Assembly: GCF_020880995.1 (NCBI RefSeq)
Contig: NZ_JAJISD010000001.1
Coordinates: forward strand, 496,001-560,000
Source: Reyranella aquatilis
GTDB lineage: Bacteria > Pseudomonadota > Alphaproteobacteria > Reyranellales > Reyranellaceae
Direction: 5' to 3'
DNA: 64,000 nt
In this document: piece after piece, positions 8,993-18,977 of the stretch
Layout of the letters: every line of letters starts with the position of its first letter
How positions within the stretch are numbered: the first letter of the stretch is position 1
Notes under the pieces: model-generated
The model's database searches: none
What the model saw: the letters and a program-made list of their open reading frames with translations, nothing else
Told to the model about the DNA's origin: nothing
Made by a program: the position numbers and the translations under genes

Positions 8993-10066
8993 TCAGTTCC
9001 GCCAGCGCTCGAGGTTCGCCGCCACGAAAGCATCGTCATGCAGCTCGGGATAGGTGGCGTAGAGCCGGTCGATGCCCTCGCTCTGGCCAGGACTCAGCTT
9101 CTCGTGCGGATCGAGGCATTCGATCGACTTCAGCAGCCCCTGCCGCCGCAGGATCTCGTGGCAGCCGGGAATGCAGCCGGCGAAATCGTGATCGACGTCG
9201 AACACGACGCTGTTGCAGTCGGTCACGAACGAGTCCAGCGCCAGTACCTCGGGCAAAATCGCGCCGTTGGACACCGAGAGTTTGAGCCGCTCCAGCATCT
9301 TCACCGCGCCACGCGTCCAGACGCTCCAATGCCCGAGCAGGCCGCCCTGGAAGCGCAAGGTCACCTCGCGGTTGCCGGTGCGAACCACCATCGGCGTCAC
9401 GAGATCGGCCACGATGTGATCGTCGTTGCCGGTATAGAGCGTGATGCGATTCTCGGCATGCGCGGCGGCGATGCCGAAGCAGACGTCGAGCGTGCGGTAG
9501 CGATTGAACGGCGCCACCTTGATCGCCACGACATTGTCGATCGCCGCGAAGCGCGTCCAGAACTCGCGCGACAGCTTGATGCCGCCCACGGCCGTCTGCA
9601 GGTAGAAGCCGATCAGCGGCATCTCCTTCGCGACCGAAGAGCAATGCTCGATCAGCTCGTCCTCGCTGGCGCCTTTCAGCGCCGCCAGGGACAGCAGCAC
9701 CGCATGATAGCCGAGCGACCGCGCCGTGCGTGCTTCCTCGACCGCCTGCACCGTCTTGCCGACCGCGCCCGCGATCATGACCAGCGGCCGGTCGGTCCAG
9801 TCGCGCGCCGTCTCGATGGCGAGTTCGAGGACCGGACGGTAGAGGCCGACCTCGCGGATGGCGAACTGGGTGGAATGCACGCCGACGGCCAGGCCGCCCG
9901 AACCGGCATCGAGGTAGTAGCGGCTCAACGCTCGCTGCGACTGCTCGTCGAAGTTCCGTTCGGTATCGAGCGCCAGCGGGTGCGCGGGAATGACGGTGCC
10001 CTGCCGCAGCAGGGACAGGACCGGCGCCGGAAGATCGCGCCAATGAAGGGCCTTGTCGGTGCTCAT
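8993..10066 (-). CDS. Dihydrodipicolinate synthase (DapA) family aldolase/hydro-lyase-like protein
   Basis: A 357-residue TIM-barrel protein of the DapA/N-acetylneuraminate lyase superfamily. Recognisable pieces are PAHPLALDTERNFDEQSQR near the N-terminus, GGLAVGVHSTQFA, and the candidate Schiff-base lysine in VVAIKVAPFNRYRT near residue 183. It is longer than DapA (about 290) because of a C-terminal extension, as seen in uncharacterised catabolic homologues. It probably cleaves or dehydrates a keto-acid intermediate of the pathway encoded by this operon (inference). Confidence 0.8.
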   Translation of the reverse strand: MSTDKALHWRDLPAPVLSLLRQGTVIPAHPLALDTERNFDEQSQRALSRYYLDAGSGGLAVGVHSTQFAIREVGLYRPVLELAIETARDWTDRPLVMIAGAVGKTVQAVEEARTARSLGYHAVLLSLAALKGASEDELIEHCSSVAKEMPLIGFYLQTAVGGIKLSREFWTRFAAIDNVVAIKVAPFNRYRTLDVCFGIAAAHAENRITLYTGNDDHIVADLVTPMVVRTGNREVTLRFQGGLLGHWSVWTRGAVKMLERLKLSVSNGAILPEVLALDSFVTDCNSVVFDVDHDFAGCIPGCHEILRRQGLLKSIECLDPHEKLSPGQSEGIDRLYATYPELHDDAFVAANLERWRN

Positions 10067-10075
10067 GCCGCCATC

Positions 10076-10945
10076 CTATCCCAGTTCCGGACCCGCGAGG
10101 GCAAAGACATGGCGGGGATCGTCCAGCCCCTTCGCCGTCCCCAGGGTCATGCGCATGTAGCCTCGTGGCGAGGTCGCGCCCTGTTCCAGGAGCCAGGCGC
10201 GGACCGAACTATGTGCCTCCGGCACGTCGATGATGAACGGCCCCGGCGCGGACACCGCGGCCTGCGAGATCAGCGCGAGGGCAATCGCCTCGCGGTCGGC
10301 GACCACGGGTCCGAGCGACGTCGCCACCCTTCCTTCGCGGCCCAGCACGAAGCCGACGATCTTGCCGCCCCCGTCTTCTGCCAGCCAGGCCCGGCCGGGC
10401 TGGCGGAGCGCGAGGTGCATCAGGATCGAGGGACGTTCCATGCCGGTCAGCGGCCGGTCGTAGACGGCAAGCCGCGGCAGGTCGGCCGGGGTGACCGGCC
10501 GGATCGTGATGCCGGCCGGGGACGCGACCGCGCCGGCTTTTGCGTCGTCGAAATGCCATCGCGCGATCCGGTAGAGGTCGCGAAAGCCCAACGGCAGATA
10601 GATCGGCCGTCCCTGCTCGGTGGCGTCGAGGCCGGCAACGGCGTCGGCCGAGCGCACTTCCTCGATGCAGCGCTTCAGCAGGCCCGTGCCGACGCCGCCG
10701 CGACGGCGATCCTGCGTCACCAGCACCATGCTGATCCAGGCGAGCTTTTGGCCGAGCGGCAGGATCAGCGAACTGGCCTGCCATGTCCCGTCCGGCGCGA
10801 TGCAGCCGAAGCCACGCCCCGCGCCCAGCATGAAGCGCCAGTCGGCGACGTTCTGATTCCAGCCTGCCTCGATCGACAGAGGCCACACCGCATCGCTCTG
10901 TTCCGGCTCGATCGGCCGGACGTCGAGTGCGTCAATACTTGCCAT
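10076..10945 (-). CDS. GNAT-family N-acetyltransferase, two-domain (YitH-like)
   Basis: A 289-residue protein with an N-terminal GNAT domain: acetyl-CoA-binding motif A is visible as [20 protein letters not shown]. The C-terminal domain (about residues 145-280; [15 protein letters not shown], then [11 protein letters not shown] and GYMRMTLG) resembles the second acetyltransferase-like domain of YitH proteins. Acyl acceptor unknown. Its start overlaps the end of the upstream epimerase gene by 14 bases, which places it in the same operon. Confidence 0.8.
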   Translation of the reverse strand: MASIDALDVRPIEPEQSDAVWPLSIEAGWNQNVADWRFMLGAGRGFGCIAPDGTWQASSLILPLGQKLAWISMVLVTQDRRRGGVGTGLLKRCIEEVRSADAVAGLDATEQGRPIYLPLGFRDLYRIARWHFDDAKAGAVASPAGITIRPVTPADLPRLAVYDRPLTGMERPSILMHLALRQPGRAWLAEDGGGKIVGFVLGREGRVATSLGPVVADREAIALALISQAAVSAPGPFIIDVPEAHSSVRAWLLEQGATSPRGYMRMTLGTAKGLDDPRHVFALAGPELG

Positions 10946-11963
10946 CGCGCACCTCGTAGTGCGTGGGCTTGTTCAGGGTGGCCATGTCCCGCTCGAGCCA
11001 GTCGGTCGTCCACTCGATCATCTTCGAGAGCGGCACGCTGGGCGAACCGAATTCCTTCTCCATACGGCTCGCGTTGTTAAGCCAGCCGGTCGGCGCTTCC
11101 TTGCCGGTGAGTGTCGGGGTCTTGCCCAGCAGCTTGCCGAATTCGGCGGCCAGCCAGCGAATCTCGATGGTCTCCAGCCCGGTGACGTTGATCGGAGTCG
11201 TGGGTGTGGTGGCGCGCGCGAGACAGCGCAGCGCGACCGAATTCGCATCGCCCTGCCAGATCACGTTGACGTGCCCCATTGACAGGTCGATCGGCTCACC
11301 GTCCCGCACCTTGCGGCCGACGTCGTGCAGAACGCCGTAACGCATGTCGATCGCATAGTTCAGACGGAACAGCCGGCCCGGGGTGCCGTGGCGGGCCGAG
11401 AAATACTCGAACATGCGCTCGCGGCCGACGCAGGAGTTCGCATAGTCGCCGGACGGCGGCACAGGCGGCACCTCCTCGGTCGCGCCGCCACCGTCGACCG
11501 GCACGAACGGGTACACGCAGCCGGTCGAGAAGGCGACGATGCGCGACTCCTTGAAGACCTCGGCGACCATTGCCGGCACCTGGACGTTCATCGCCCAGGT
11601 GAGCGGCACGTCCCCGGTGGCGCCGAATTTTCGACCGGCCATGAAGACGACGTTGGCGGCCCTCGGGAGACTCTCCAGCGCCTTTCGATCGAGGAGGTCG
11701 GCGGAGATCGGCTCGACGCCGGCCTTCTCCAACGCCTCCTTCACACCGGGCTCGCTGAAGCGCGCCACGCCCATCACGCGCTTGGTCGGCGCCGCGCGCT
11801 TGGCCATGCGCGCCAAGGTCGGGCCCATCTTGCCGCCGACGCCCAACACGAGAATGTCGCCCGGCGTCGCGGCGAGATCGGCCACAAGTTCGGCGGATGG
11901 TGAAGTCATGAAGTCCTCGACCGCCTCGACGCTGTCGAAGCGGGCCGGAAGGTTGGTGCTCAT
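10932..11963 (-). CDS. NAD(P)-dependent epimerase/dehydratase (extended SDR-like)
   Basis: A 343-residue Rossmann-fold protein. The cofactor loop reads [15 protein letters not shown] near residue 43, followed by [10 protein letters not shown] and [10 protein letters not shown]; the active-site Tyr region is less canonical than in typical sugar epimerases. The ATG at 11963 follows an AGGGAAG ribosome-binding site, and the ATG overlaps the preceding stop as ATGA. In context with an enolase-superfamily enzyme and a sugar isomerase-like protein it probably acts on a sugar acid or polyol (inference). Confidence 0.83.
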   Translation of the reverse strand: MSTNLPARFDSVEAVEDFMTSPSAELVADLAATPGDILVLGVGGKMGPTLARMAKRAAPTKRVMGVARFSEPGVKEALEKAGVEPISADLLDRKALESLPRAANVVFMAGRKFGATGDVPLTWAMNVQVPAMVAEVFKESRIVAFSTGCVYPFVPVDGGGATEEVPPVPPSGDYANSCVGRERMFEYFSARHGTPGRLFRLNYAIDMRYGVLHDVGRKVRDGEPIDLSMGHVNVIWQGDANSVALRCLARATTPTTPINVTGLETIEIRWLAAEFGKLLGKTPTLTGKEAPTGWLNNASRMEKEFGSPSVPLSKMIEWTTDWLERDMATLNKPTHYEVRDGKY

Positions 11964-13405
11964 TTCTTCCCTCCAGGATGGGCCGGCATCAGCCGTTCGC
12001 GCGGCGCGTCGAGCATCGGCCGGAGCGCCGTGAAGTCGAGATCGACGCCGACCGCAAAACCGGGACACCCGAGCGAATCCAACGCCAGCGCCCCGTCTTT
12101 GACCTTGAGACGAGCCGGCTTGCCCGTTTGCCGCTCGTAGAGCTCGGGATGCGCGGCGACGAAGCCATTCTGCTCGGCATCGGAGGCCGACGACATGCCG
12201 TCGATGAAATGGTGGGCGTTGCGCTCGACATGGGTGAGGCCCAGCAGAGAGACCAGCGCCAGATCCTGCTGGACGCTCACACCGGGCTGCGTCGTCAGAT
12301 CCTCGGCTGACATGAAGTAACCCGGGCCGAGCTTCGCGACGCGCGCGGCATTCAGGATCGACTTGTAGAAACCCTTGCAGTTCTTGCTCGAAACACCGGC
12401 ATAGCCGAGCTTCAGCGCCTGCGGGAACGTCGACAGCTCGCCGTCGGACTCGTCGATGATGACCGGGCGATAGTGGGCAAGCGCCGTCACGGGCCGGCTG
12501 AGCGCCGCCTGGCGCTTGATCGGCTGTTCGATGAACAGCGTTGCCTTGACCATCCTCGCCAGCGCGGGCGTCTCCTCGACCTTACGCCAGAGTTCGACGA
12601 TGCCATCGACATCGTCGTACTGCTCGTTGCCGTCGAACGTCACCTTGTAGTCGCCAGCCGCGGCATCCAGCACAGAGGCGATGCGCGTCAGGCGGTCGAG
12701 ATCGGCCTCGATGTCGCCGCCGACCTTCAGCTTGTAGTAGCGGCCGTGATAGAGGGACACGACCTCTTCCAGCGTCTCCGGCAGCCCGTCATTCACGCGC
12801 TCGGAGACCGGCCGCTCCGCCGCCGTCAGCGGATCGACCAGCCCCACCGTGTGGCGAAGATCGATCGTGGGCCGTGGCTTCAAGCCTGCGAGGAAGCCCG
12901 CCAGATGCCCCGCCTCGATGTCGGGCGTCAGGTCCGTCGCGGCGATCCCCGGCACATTGGCCACGATCATCTGCGCGAAAGACTGTCCCGTCGCCTTGCC
13001 CACCGCATCGATGATCGCGCGGTCGAGCAGCGCCGGTCCATAGGAAGCCACGAGTGGATTGAGCCCGAGTTCGGCGCCGCGCGCGATCTGCTGGCGGTAG
13101 CTGCCAGCATAGAGGCCGAACGGCGTGTCGAAGCCGCGCGCCGTGTAGTGGTCGATGGCGAGCTGCAGCGCCTGCCGTAGCTGGTCGAGATTCTGGGCGT
13201 CGGAAAACTCGGGACTCTTCTCGAACCATTTGGCGCCCAATGCCTCGGCTGCGACTCCCTCGCTGGTGCGGCCGTCCTCCAGTGCGATCCGCACGCGAAT
13301 GATCGCCTGGATGCCCTGGGTCACGGTGATGACGCCGAAGCGGAATGGGAGGCGCAGGCGATGGTCGCGCTCGAAGCGGTCGACCGCATCCACTTTCACT
13401 TTCAT
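11960..13405 (-). CDS. Enolase-superfamily enzyme (mandelate racemase/muconate cycloisomerase-like)
   Basis: A 481-residue protein of the enolase superfamily. The barrel carries YYKLKVGGD (candidate general base Lys), [11 protein letters not shown] (first metal Asp), FIEQP (second metal Glu), VIIDESDG (third acidic ligand) and [13 protein letters not shown] (second Lys). It is longer than most family members (about 370-400), with an extended C-terminal tail. It would abstract the alpha-proton of a carboxylate for dehydration or racemisation. Its ATG overlaps the upstream stop as ATGA. Substrate not predictable from sequence alone. Confidence 0.85.
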   Translation of the reverse strand: MKVKVDAVDRFERDHRLRLPFRFGVITVTQGIQAIIRVRIALEDGRTSEGVAAEALGAKWFEKSPEFSDAQNLDQLRQALQLAIDHYTARGFDTPFGLYAGSYRQQIARGAELGLNPLVASYGPALLDRAIIDAVGKATGQSFAQMIVANVPGIAATDLTPDIEAGHLAGFLAGLKPRPTIDLRHTVGLVDPLTAAERPVSERVNDGLPETLEEVVSLYHGRYYKLKVGGDIEADLDRLTRIASVLDAAAGDYKVTFDGNEQYDDVDGIVELWRKVEETPALARMVKATLFIEQPIKRQAALSRPVTALAHYRPVIIDESDGELSTFPQALKLGYAGVSSKNCKGFYKSILNAARVAKLGPGYFMSAEDLTTQPGVSVQQDLALVSLLGLTHVERNAHHFIDGMSSASDAEQNGFVAAHPELYERQTGKPARLKVKDGALALDSLGCPGFAVGVDLDFTALRPMLDAPRERLMPAHPGGKK

Positions 13406-14220
13406 GCGCTTTGCTCCAGCAGGCCCTGCACGTAGCCGATCATGCGCGCCGCGCAGGTCGGCCCGTCGGGCTCGTAAATGAAGGGCTCCATGGCGATCCA
13501 GCCATCGTAGCCGGTGTCGCGCAGAGCCTGGACGACAGGAGCGAATTTGTCGGCGCCCTCGCCCGGTCCCCGCTTGTTGCGGTCGTTGAACTGGACGTGA
13601 GCCATCAGGCCGGTCGGCATCCATCGGCGGATCGCATCGGCGACCGGCTCCCTTTCCTCGAGGCCCGACGCCAGCGTATCGACCATCAGCTTGAACGCCG
13701 GACTACCGAGCCGGCGGACGACCGCTTCGGCTTCCCGCAGCGTATTGACGAAGTTGCAATCGGGCCGGGCCAGCGGTTCCAGGCAATAGACGACGCCCGC
13801 TTTCTCGGATGCCGCCGCCGCCGCGGCCCAGGCCTCCTCGATCCGCCTGGCATCGTCGGGATCCGCGACGCGACGCTGGGCGGGCGAGCCATGGACGAGG
13901 TAGGCGCCGCCCAGTTCGGCGCAGAGTTCGATCGAGGCCAGCATCACATCTAGGCTGCGTTGCCAGACCGCGCGATCGGCGCTGGCGATCGAGAGGCCGG
14001 CGGGTGCCGCCAGCAGCCAGTGCAGGCCGCTCACCTCGAGGCCAGCATCGCTGCAGGCGCGACGGACCTCGCCCCGCCGGGCGGCCGGCATGCGCCATGC
14101 ATCGTCGCCCAGGGTAAAGGGCGCGACCTCGAGGCCTCTGTAGCCCAGTGCTGCGGCCAGGGCGCACTGGCGTTCGAACGGGAGTTCACGGATGACTTCG
14201 TTGCAGAGGGAAAGCTTCAC
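13402..14220 (-). CDS. Sugar phosphate isomerase/epimerase-like TIM-barrel protein
   Basis: A 272-residue protein of the xylose isomerase-like/AP-endonuclease-2 fold family (PF01261 type). Visible marks are LGYRGLEVAPF, GAYLVHGSPAQRR, VVYCLEPLARPDCNFVN with the metal Glu, FKLMVDT, and AHVQFNDRNKRGPG with a metal-binding His, then WIAMEPF. It probably isomerises a keto-sugar or related intermediate. It is the first gene of the minus-strand operon that runs to 6283 and lies next to the 108-base divergent control region. Confidence 0.85.
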   Translation of the reverse strand: MKLSLCNEVIRELPFERQCALAAALGYRGLEVAPFTLGDDAWRMPAARRGEVRRACSDAGLEVSGLHWLLAAPAGLSIASADRAVWQRSLDVMLASIELCAELGGAYLVHGSPAQRRVADPDDARRIEEAWAAAAAASEKAGVVYCLEPLARPDCNFVNTLREAEAVVRRLGSPAFKLMVDTLASGLEEREPVADAIRRWMPTGLMAHVQFNDRNKRGPGEGADKFAPVVQALRDTGYDGWIAMEPFIYEPDGPTCAARMIGYVQGLLEQSA

Positions 14221-14299
14221 GGACGAACCTCGCCTTGACGGGCAAATGCGCGTTCGCCAGTCTCATCGCATGGGGCTGCATGATATCAGCGCGACGAAA

Positions 14300-14319
14300 G
14301 CGATGAACAGGTTCATCGC
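14300..14319. promoter_or_regulatory. Candidate operator palindrome in divergent promoter region
   Basis: GCGATGAACAGGTTCATCGC is a perfect palindrome with 9-bp arms and a 2-base centre. It ends 9 bases before the ATG of the permease gene (14329) and 80 bases upstream of the divergent catabolic operon. Its symmetry and position suit a dimeric repressor (for example GntR- or LacI-type) acting on one or both operons. No regulator gene lies adjacent, so the cognate protein is unknown. Confidence 0.55.
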
Positions 14320-14328
14320 ACCGCGCGC

Positions 14329-15096
14329 ATGACGAAACTGGGCGCCTTCAGCCGGCAATACTGGCCGACCGTCGTTCTCTTCGCTTTCCTGCTGGCGAGT
14401 TGGCAGACCGCCGTCACCTTCGGCAACATCCGCGAATACCTCCTGCCCGCGCCGCTCTCGGTGTGGAACGCGCTCTGGCATGGCGACACGGCCTGGGCCG
14501 GCCATCTGTGGACGACCACGCTGGAGATCATCGGTGCCTTCCTGATGGCCGCGGTGGTCGGCGTGGCGCTGGGCGTCGCGATCGCCTGGTCGCCGGTTCT
14601 CGCCAATGCCCTGGTGCCTTTCCTCGTGTTCGTGAACACGCTCCCGAAAGTGGCAATCGCGCCGCTGTTCCTGATCTGGATGGGCTACGGCATCTTTCCC
14701 AACATGCTGATGGGCGCCCTGATCGGCTTCTTCCCGGTGGTCATCAACACAGCGGTCGGCCTCTCGCAGGTCGAGCCCGACATGCTCGACCTCGGCCGAG
14801 TCTTCAACGCCCCGAAGTGGAAGATCTTCGTCAAGATCCGCATCCCCAACGCGCTGCCCTACATCCTGAGCGCCCTGAAGATCACGGCGACCGCCGCCGT
14901 GGTGGGCGCCATCGTCGGCGAGTTCGTCGCCTCGCAGCGCGGCCTGGGCTACGTCATCGTCACCACGCAGAGCAGCATGAACACCTCGGTGGCGTTCGCG
15001 GCCCTGGTCTGGATTTCCGTCGTGGGCCTCCTGCTCTACGGCGCCGTCGTCTTGCTGGCGCATCTCTGGGCCCCGTGGGCCGAGGGTGTCGACTGA
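14329..15096 (+). CDS. NitT/TauT-type ABC transporter permease
   Basis: A 255-residue permease of the SsuC/TauC/ThiX class with about six membrane segments. The family loop is clear: PKVAIAPLFLIWMGYG, then FFPVVINTAVGLSQVEPDM and the coupling region VFNAPKWKIFVKIRIPNALP. First gene of an ABC operon (permease, binding protein, ATPase) divergent from the catabolic operon. It probably imports that operon's substrate (inference). Confidence 0.92.
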   Translation: MTKLGAFSRQYWPTVVLFAFLLASWQTAVTFGNIREYLLPAPLSVWNALWHGDTAWAGHLWTTTLEIIGAFLMAAVVGVALGVAIAWSPVLANALVPFLVFVNTLPKVAIAPLFLIWMGYGIFPNMLMGALIGFFPVVINTAVGLSQVEPDMLDLGRVFNAPKWKIFVKIRIPNALPYILSALKITATAAVVGAIVGEFVASQRGLGYVIVTTQSSMNTSVAFAALVWISVVGLLLYGAVVLLAHLWAPWAEGVD

Positions 15097-15124
15097 GTTC
15101 GGGGAAGGGAAAAGGGAGATCGTC

Positions 15125-16111
15125 ATGGCTCGTACATTGTCGCTCGCGTTGGCCGCGTTGCTGGCCACCTCCGGCGCCGCCTCGGCGCAGGAGAAGTTCA
15201 CCTTCGCGCTCAACTGGTTCGCGGTCGGCGACCATGCCGCCTACTGGGTCGCCCTCGACAAGGGCTACTACAAGGCCAAGGGCCTCGACGTGACGCTGGA
15301 AAACTCCAAGGGCTCCGGCGATTCGATCGCCAAGGTCGATACCGGCCGCGCCGATGCCGGCCTCGCCGACGCCGCCGTGGTTATTGCTTCGGTCGGCCGT
15401 GGCACAACGGTGAAGACAGTCGGCATGGTCTTCGACAAGACGCCGCTCAACATCTTCAGCCTCAAGGAGAAGCCCCTCTCCAAGCCGAAGGACCTGGAAG
15501 GCAAGACGCTCGCCGCCCCTCCGGGCGATTCGCAGCGCCAGATGTTCCCGGCCTTCGCCAAGGTGAACGGGATCGACCCTTCCAAGGTGTCCTGGGTGAA
15601 CATCGAGCCCGCCGCCAAGATCGCGGCCGTCGCGGAGAAGCGCGTCGACGGCGTGGGCGACTACAGCACCGGCCTCCCGCTCTACGAGAAGGCTGCCGGC
15701 AAGGGCAACGTCGTCATGATGCCGTGGGCGGACTTCGGATTCGACATGTACTCGATGTCGATCATCGCCAGCGCGAAGACGATGAAGGACCGTCCGAAGG
15801 CCCTCAAGGACTTCCTCGAAGCCTCCTACATGGGCTGGCGCGACGTCATGGCCGACCCGAAGGCCGCGATGGAGATCCTGAAGAAGCGCGTGCCCGAGGT
15901 CGACGTCGAGGTGATGACGCCCAATATGCTGATCGGCCTTGGACTGATGAGGACCGATCGCTACGCCAAGAACGGCATCGGCTGGATCGACGAGAAGAAG
16001 ATGTGCGATTCGGTCGATCTGGTGAACGCCTACATGGGCCTGCCGAAGAAGGTCGAGTGCAAGGACGTCTACTCGACCGAGTTCTTCACCAAGGTGGCGA
16101 TGCCTAACTGA
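15125..16111 (+). CDS. ABC transporter substrate-binding protein (NMT1/SsuA/ThiY-like)
   Basis: A 328-residue periplasmic protein with a signal peptide (ARTLSLALAALLATSGAASA, cleavage before QEKFTF). The mature start KFTFALNWFAVGDHAAYWVA is typical of NMT1/ThiY-like solute binders that recognise small organic cofactor precursors, sulfonates or aromatic acids. ATG 15125 is selected over the earlier frame start because it follows GGGAG and begins the signal peptide. The ligand is unknown; the downstream glutaryl-CoA dehydrogenase does not by itself define it. Confidence 0.9.
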   Translation: MARTLSLALAALLATSGAASAQEKFTFALNWFAVGDHAAYWVALDKGYYKAKGLDVTLENSKGSGDSIAKVDTGRADAGLADAAVVIASVGRGTTVKTVGMVFDKTPLNIFSLKEKPLSKPKDLEGKTLAAPPGDSQRQMFPAFAKVNGIDPSKVSWVNIEPAAKIAAVAEKRVDGVGDYSTGLPLYEKAAGKGNVVMMPWADFGFDMYSMSIIASAKTMKDRPKALKDFLEASYMGWRDVMADPKAAMEILKKRVPEVDVEVMTPNMLIGLGLMRTDRYAKNGIGWIDEKKMCDSVDLVNAYMGLPKKVECKDVYSTEFFTKVAMPN

Positions 16112-16129
16112 TCGAGGTAGTCGCGTCGC

Positions 16130-16930
16130 GTGAACAAGGGACTGATCGACCTCCACGAGGTCGGCATGACGTATCAGGCGGCGAGCGGCCCGGTCGAGGC
16201 CCTCGCCGGCATTTCCGCGTCGATCGGGGCCGGAGAGTTCGTCTCGCTGGTCGGCCCGAGCGGCTGCGGAAAGTCGACCCTGCTGCGCATCGTGGCCGGC
16301 CTGCGGCCGGCCACGCGCGGCACGATCACGGTCGCCGGCCGGACCGTGACCCAGCCGATCCCCGACATCGGCATGGTCTTCCAGGCCCCCATCCTGCTGA
16401 AGTGGCGTTCCATCCTGGAGAACGTGCTCCTGCCAGCCGAACTCGCCGGCAAGGATCCTGCGAAACTGCGCCCGCGCGCCGAACAGCTCCTCGAGATGGC
16501 CGGTCTCGCCGGCTTCGGCCCCAAGCTGCCGCGCGAACTGTCGGGCGGCATGCAGCAGCGTGCCGCGCTCTGCCGTGCCCTGCTGCTCGACCCGCCGCTC
16601 CTGCTGATGGACGAGCCGTTCGGCGCCCTGGACGCCATGACACGGGACGACATGGCGCTCGAACTGCTGCGCATCTGGGGCGAGAAAGACCTCGCCCGGG
16701 AGGCCCGCAAGACCGTGCTGTTCGTCACCCATTCGATCCCGGAGGCGGTTTTCCTGTCCGATCGCGTGATCGTCATGTCGGCCCGGCCGGGCCGCATAGC
16801 GGCAGACCTCCGGATCGACCTGCCGCGCCCGCGGACCGTCGAGCTGCGGGCCACCGAGGCCTTCGGCAGGCTGAACCTCGAGCTTTTCCGGGCGCTGACC
16901 GGCAAGACCGGCGGCGGTACGACTCTTTAG
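16130..16930 (+). CDS. NitT/TauT-type ABC transporter ATP-binding protein
   Basis: A 266-residue ATPase with Walker A GPSGCGKST, Q-loop GMVFQAPILLKW, signature LSGGMQQR, Walker B LLLMDEPFGALD and H-loop TVLFVTHSIPEAVFLSDRV, all intact. It starts at GTG 16130 with GAGGTAG upstream. It lies 18 bases after the binding-protein gene, which completes the importer. Confidence 0.93.
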   Translation: MNKGLIDLHEVGMTYQAASGPVEALAGISASIGAGEFVSLVGPSGCGKSTLLRIVAGLRPATRGTITVAGRTVTQPIPDIGMVFQAPILLKWRSILENVLLPAELAGKDPAKLRPRAEQLLEMAGLAGFGPKLPRELSGGMQQRAALCRALLLDPPLLLMDEPFGALDAMTRDDMALELLRIWGEKDLAREARKTVLFVTHSIPEAVFLSDRVIVMSARPGRIAADLRIDLPRPRTVELRATEAFGRLNLELFRALTGKTGGGTTL

Positions 16931-16988
16931 CCCGTTGGCGCGGCACGCCCTGCCTGATAAGACGCGGGCGAAATAGCCAGGAGCAGAC

Positions 16989-18224
16989 ATGGCCAACGCC
17001 GCCACCCCGATCAAGAGCGCCGCCAAGGGCATCACCGCCGACGCCAAGCCCTTCGACTGGGAGGATCCTTTCTTCCTCGACGACCAGCTCACCGAGGAAG
17101 AGATCGCCATCCGCGACGTCGCCCGCGACTACTGCCAGGACAAGCTCATGTCGCGCGTCCTCGAGGCCAACCGCCACGAGAAGTTCCACCGCGAGATCAT
17201 GAACGAGTTCGGGGCGCTCGGCCTGCTGGGCTCCACACTCCCGGAGAAGTACGGCTGCGCCGGCGCCAACTACACCTCCTACGGGCTCGTCGCCCGCGAG
17301 GTCGAGCGCGTCGATTCCGGCTACCGCTCGGCGATGAGCGTCCAGTCCTCGCTGGTCATGCATCCGATCTATGCCTACGGCAGCGAAGAGCAGCGCATGA
17401 AGTACCTTCCCAAGCTCGCCACCGGCGAGTGGGTCGGCTGCTTTGGCCTCACCGAGCCCGATCACGGCTCCGATCCCGGCGGCATGAAGACCCGCGCCAC
17501 GACGGTTCCCGGCGGCTTCAAGCTCTCCGGCTCCAAGATGTGGATCACCAACTCGCCGATCGCCGACGTGCTGGTCATCTGGGCCAAGCTCGACGGCGGT
17601 GCGATCCGCGGCTTCATCCTGGAGCGGGGCTGGAAGGGCATCGAGACGCCGAAGATCGAAGGCAAGTTCAGCCTGCGTGCCTCGGTGACCGGCGCCATCA
17701 TGCTCGATGAGGTGTTCGTGCCGGTCGAGAACATGATGCCGAACGTCGCCGGTCTCGGCGGCCCGTTCGGCTGCCTCAACAACGCCCGCTACGGCATCGC
17801 CTGGGGCGCCATGGGCGCCGCCGAATTCTGTTGGAAGCAGGCGCGCAACTATACGATGGAGCGCAAGCAGTTCGGCCGGCCGCTGGCCGCGACGCAGCTG
17901 ATCCAGAAGAAGCTGGCCGACATGCAGACGGAGATCGCGCTCGGCCTGCAGGCCTGCCTGCGCGTCGGCCGCCTCAAGGACAAGGGCCATGCCCAGCCCG
18001 AGATGATCTCGCTGATCAAGCGGAACAACTGCGGCAAGGCCCTCGACATCGCCCGCGTCGCCCGCGACATGCACGGCGGCAACGGCGTCTCGGACGAGTA
18101 TCACGTGATCCGCCACGCCATGAACCTCGAAGCGGTGAACACCTACGAGGGCACGCACGACGTCCATGCGCTGATTCTCGGCCGTGCCATCACGGGCATG
18201 CAGGCGTTCAGCGCCGGAAACTAG
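16989..18224 (+). CDS. gcdH: Glutaryl-CoA dehydrogenase
   Basis: A 411-residue acyl-CoA dehydrogenase. The N-terminal start [35 protein letters not shown] and [20 protein letters not shown] are characteristic of glutaryl-CoA dehydrogenase, and the catalytic Glu lies in [18 protein letters not shown]. It oxidatively decarboxylates glutaryl-CoA to crotonyl-CoA in lysine, tryptophan or aromatic acid breakdown, reducing FAD and then ETF. Its position after the ABC genes suggests the imported compound may be degraded through a glutaryl-type intermediate (inference). Confidence 0.92.
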   Translation: MANAATPIKSAAKGITADAKPFDWEDPFFLDDQLTEEEIAIRDVARDYCQDKLMSRVLEANRHEKFHREIMNEFGALGLLGSTLPEKYGCAGANYTSYGLVAREVERVDSGYRSAMSVQSSLVMHPIYAYGSEEQRMKYLPKLATGEWVGCFGLTEPDHGSDPGGMKTRATTVPGGFKLSGSKMWITNSPIADVLVIWAKLDGGAIRGFILERGWKGIETPKIEGKFSLRASVTGAIMLDEVFVPVENMMPNVAGLGGPFGCLNNARYGIAWGAMGAAEFCWKQARNYTMERKQFGRPLAATQLIQKKLADMQTEIALGLQACLRVGRLKDKGHAQPEMISLIKRNNCGKALDIARVARDMHGGNGVSDEYHVIRHAMNLEAVNTYEGTHDVHALILGRAITGMQAFSAGN

Positions 18225-18230
18225 CCGGCC

Positions 18231-18977
18231 GTGACCCTGCCTCCCCCCGGCGACATTGCGATCGTCGTCGCCGGGGCGCTGGCCGCAGGCTTCGTCAACG
18301 GATTGAGCGGCACCGGCTACGCGCTGGTGGCGCTGGGCTTCTGGCTGCAGGCCATGTCGCCCCTGACGGCCGCCCCCCTCACCGCCCTCTGCGGCGTTGC
18401 CGGCCACATCCAGTCGCTACCCCGGATCTGGAGTGGCGTGCGCTGGTCGCGCCTCTGGCCGATGCTGTCCGCCGGACTGGTCGGCGTCCCGGTGGGTACG
18501 CTCCTCCTGCACCACTTAGAACCGGAGCCGCTCAAGGTCGGCGTCGGCGTCCTGCTGATCGTCTACAGCGCCTGGATGGCAATCGTGCGACGCCCGCCCG
18601 TCATCACGGGTGGCGGGCCTGCCGCCGACGCCACGGTCGGGCTGATCGGCGGCGTGCTGGGCGGCATGGCGAGCCTCAGCGGCCCGGCGCCGGCAATCTG
18701 GGCGCAGCTTCGCGGCTTCGGCAAGGACGAACAACGGGGCGTCAACCAGCCCTTCAACATGAGCGTTCTGTTACTCGCCCTGGTCTCAGCCGGGATCGCT
18801 GGCTTTCTCGACCGGACATTCCTGATCTGGGCGGTGATCACCGTCCCGACGACGCTCGTCGGTGCACGCATCGGCCTGGCCCTCTACGGCCGCGTCAACG
18901 ATGCACAGTTCCGGCGTATCCTGCTCGGCCTGCTCTGCCTGTCGGGCGTGACGCTGATCCTGACGTCGATCCGCTAG
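18231..18977 (+). CDS. Sulfite exporter TauE/SafE family protein
   Basis: A 248-residue membrane protein with about eight hydrophobic segments and TauE/SafE features: [32 protein letters not shown] and [20 protein letters not shown]. It starts at GTG 18231, 6 bases after the gcdH stop. Members export organosulfonates, sulfite or related anions; the substrate here is unknown. Its stop overlaps the stop of the convergent GST gene. Confidence 0.87.
   Translation: MTLPPPGDIAIVVAGALAAGFVNGLSGTGYALVALGFWLQAMSPLTAAPLTALCGVAGHIQSLPRIWSGVRWSRLWPMLSAGLVGVPVGTLLLHHLEPEPLKVGVGVLLIVYSAWMAIVRRPPVITGGGPAADATVGLIGGVLGGMASLSGPAPAIWAQLRGFGKDEQRGVNQPFNMSVLLLALVSAGIAGFLDRTFLIWAVITVPTTLVGARIGLALYGRVNDAQFRRILLGLLCLSGVTLILTSIR

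Noticed and set aside
8855..11080. A very long plus-strand open frame (741 residues) over the amidase/DapA/GNAT/epimerase region
   Set aside because: It is antisense to several clear enzymes in another frame and its translation is rich in Arg, His, Gln and Asp with no recognisable domain, typical of a GC-rich shadow frame.
14960..17110. A 716-residue minus-strand open frame across the ABC transporter genes
   Set aside because: It overlaps three plus-strand genes with clear motifs. Its product is a low-complexity shadow.
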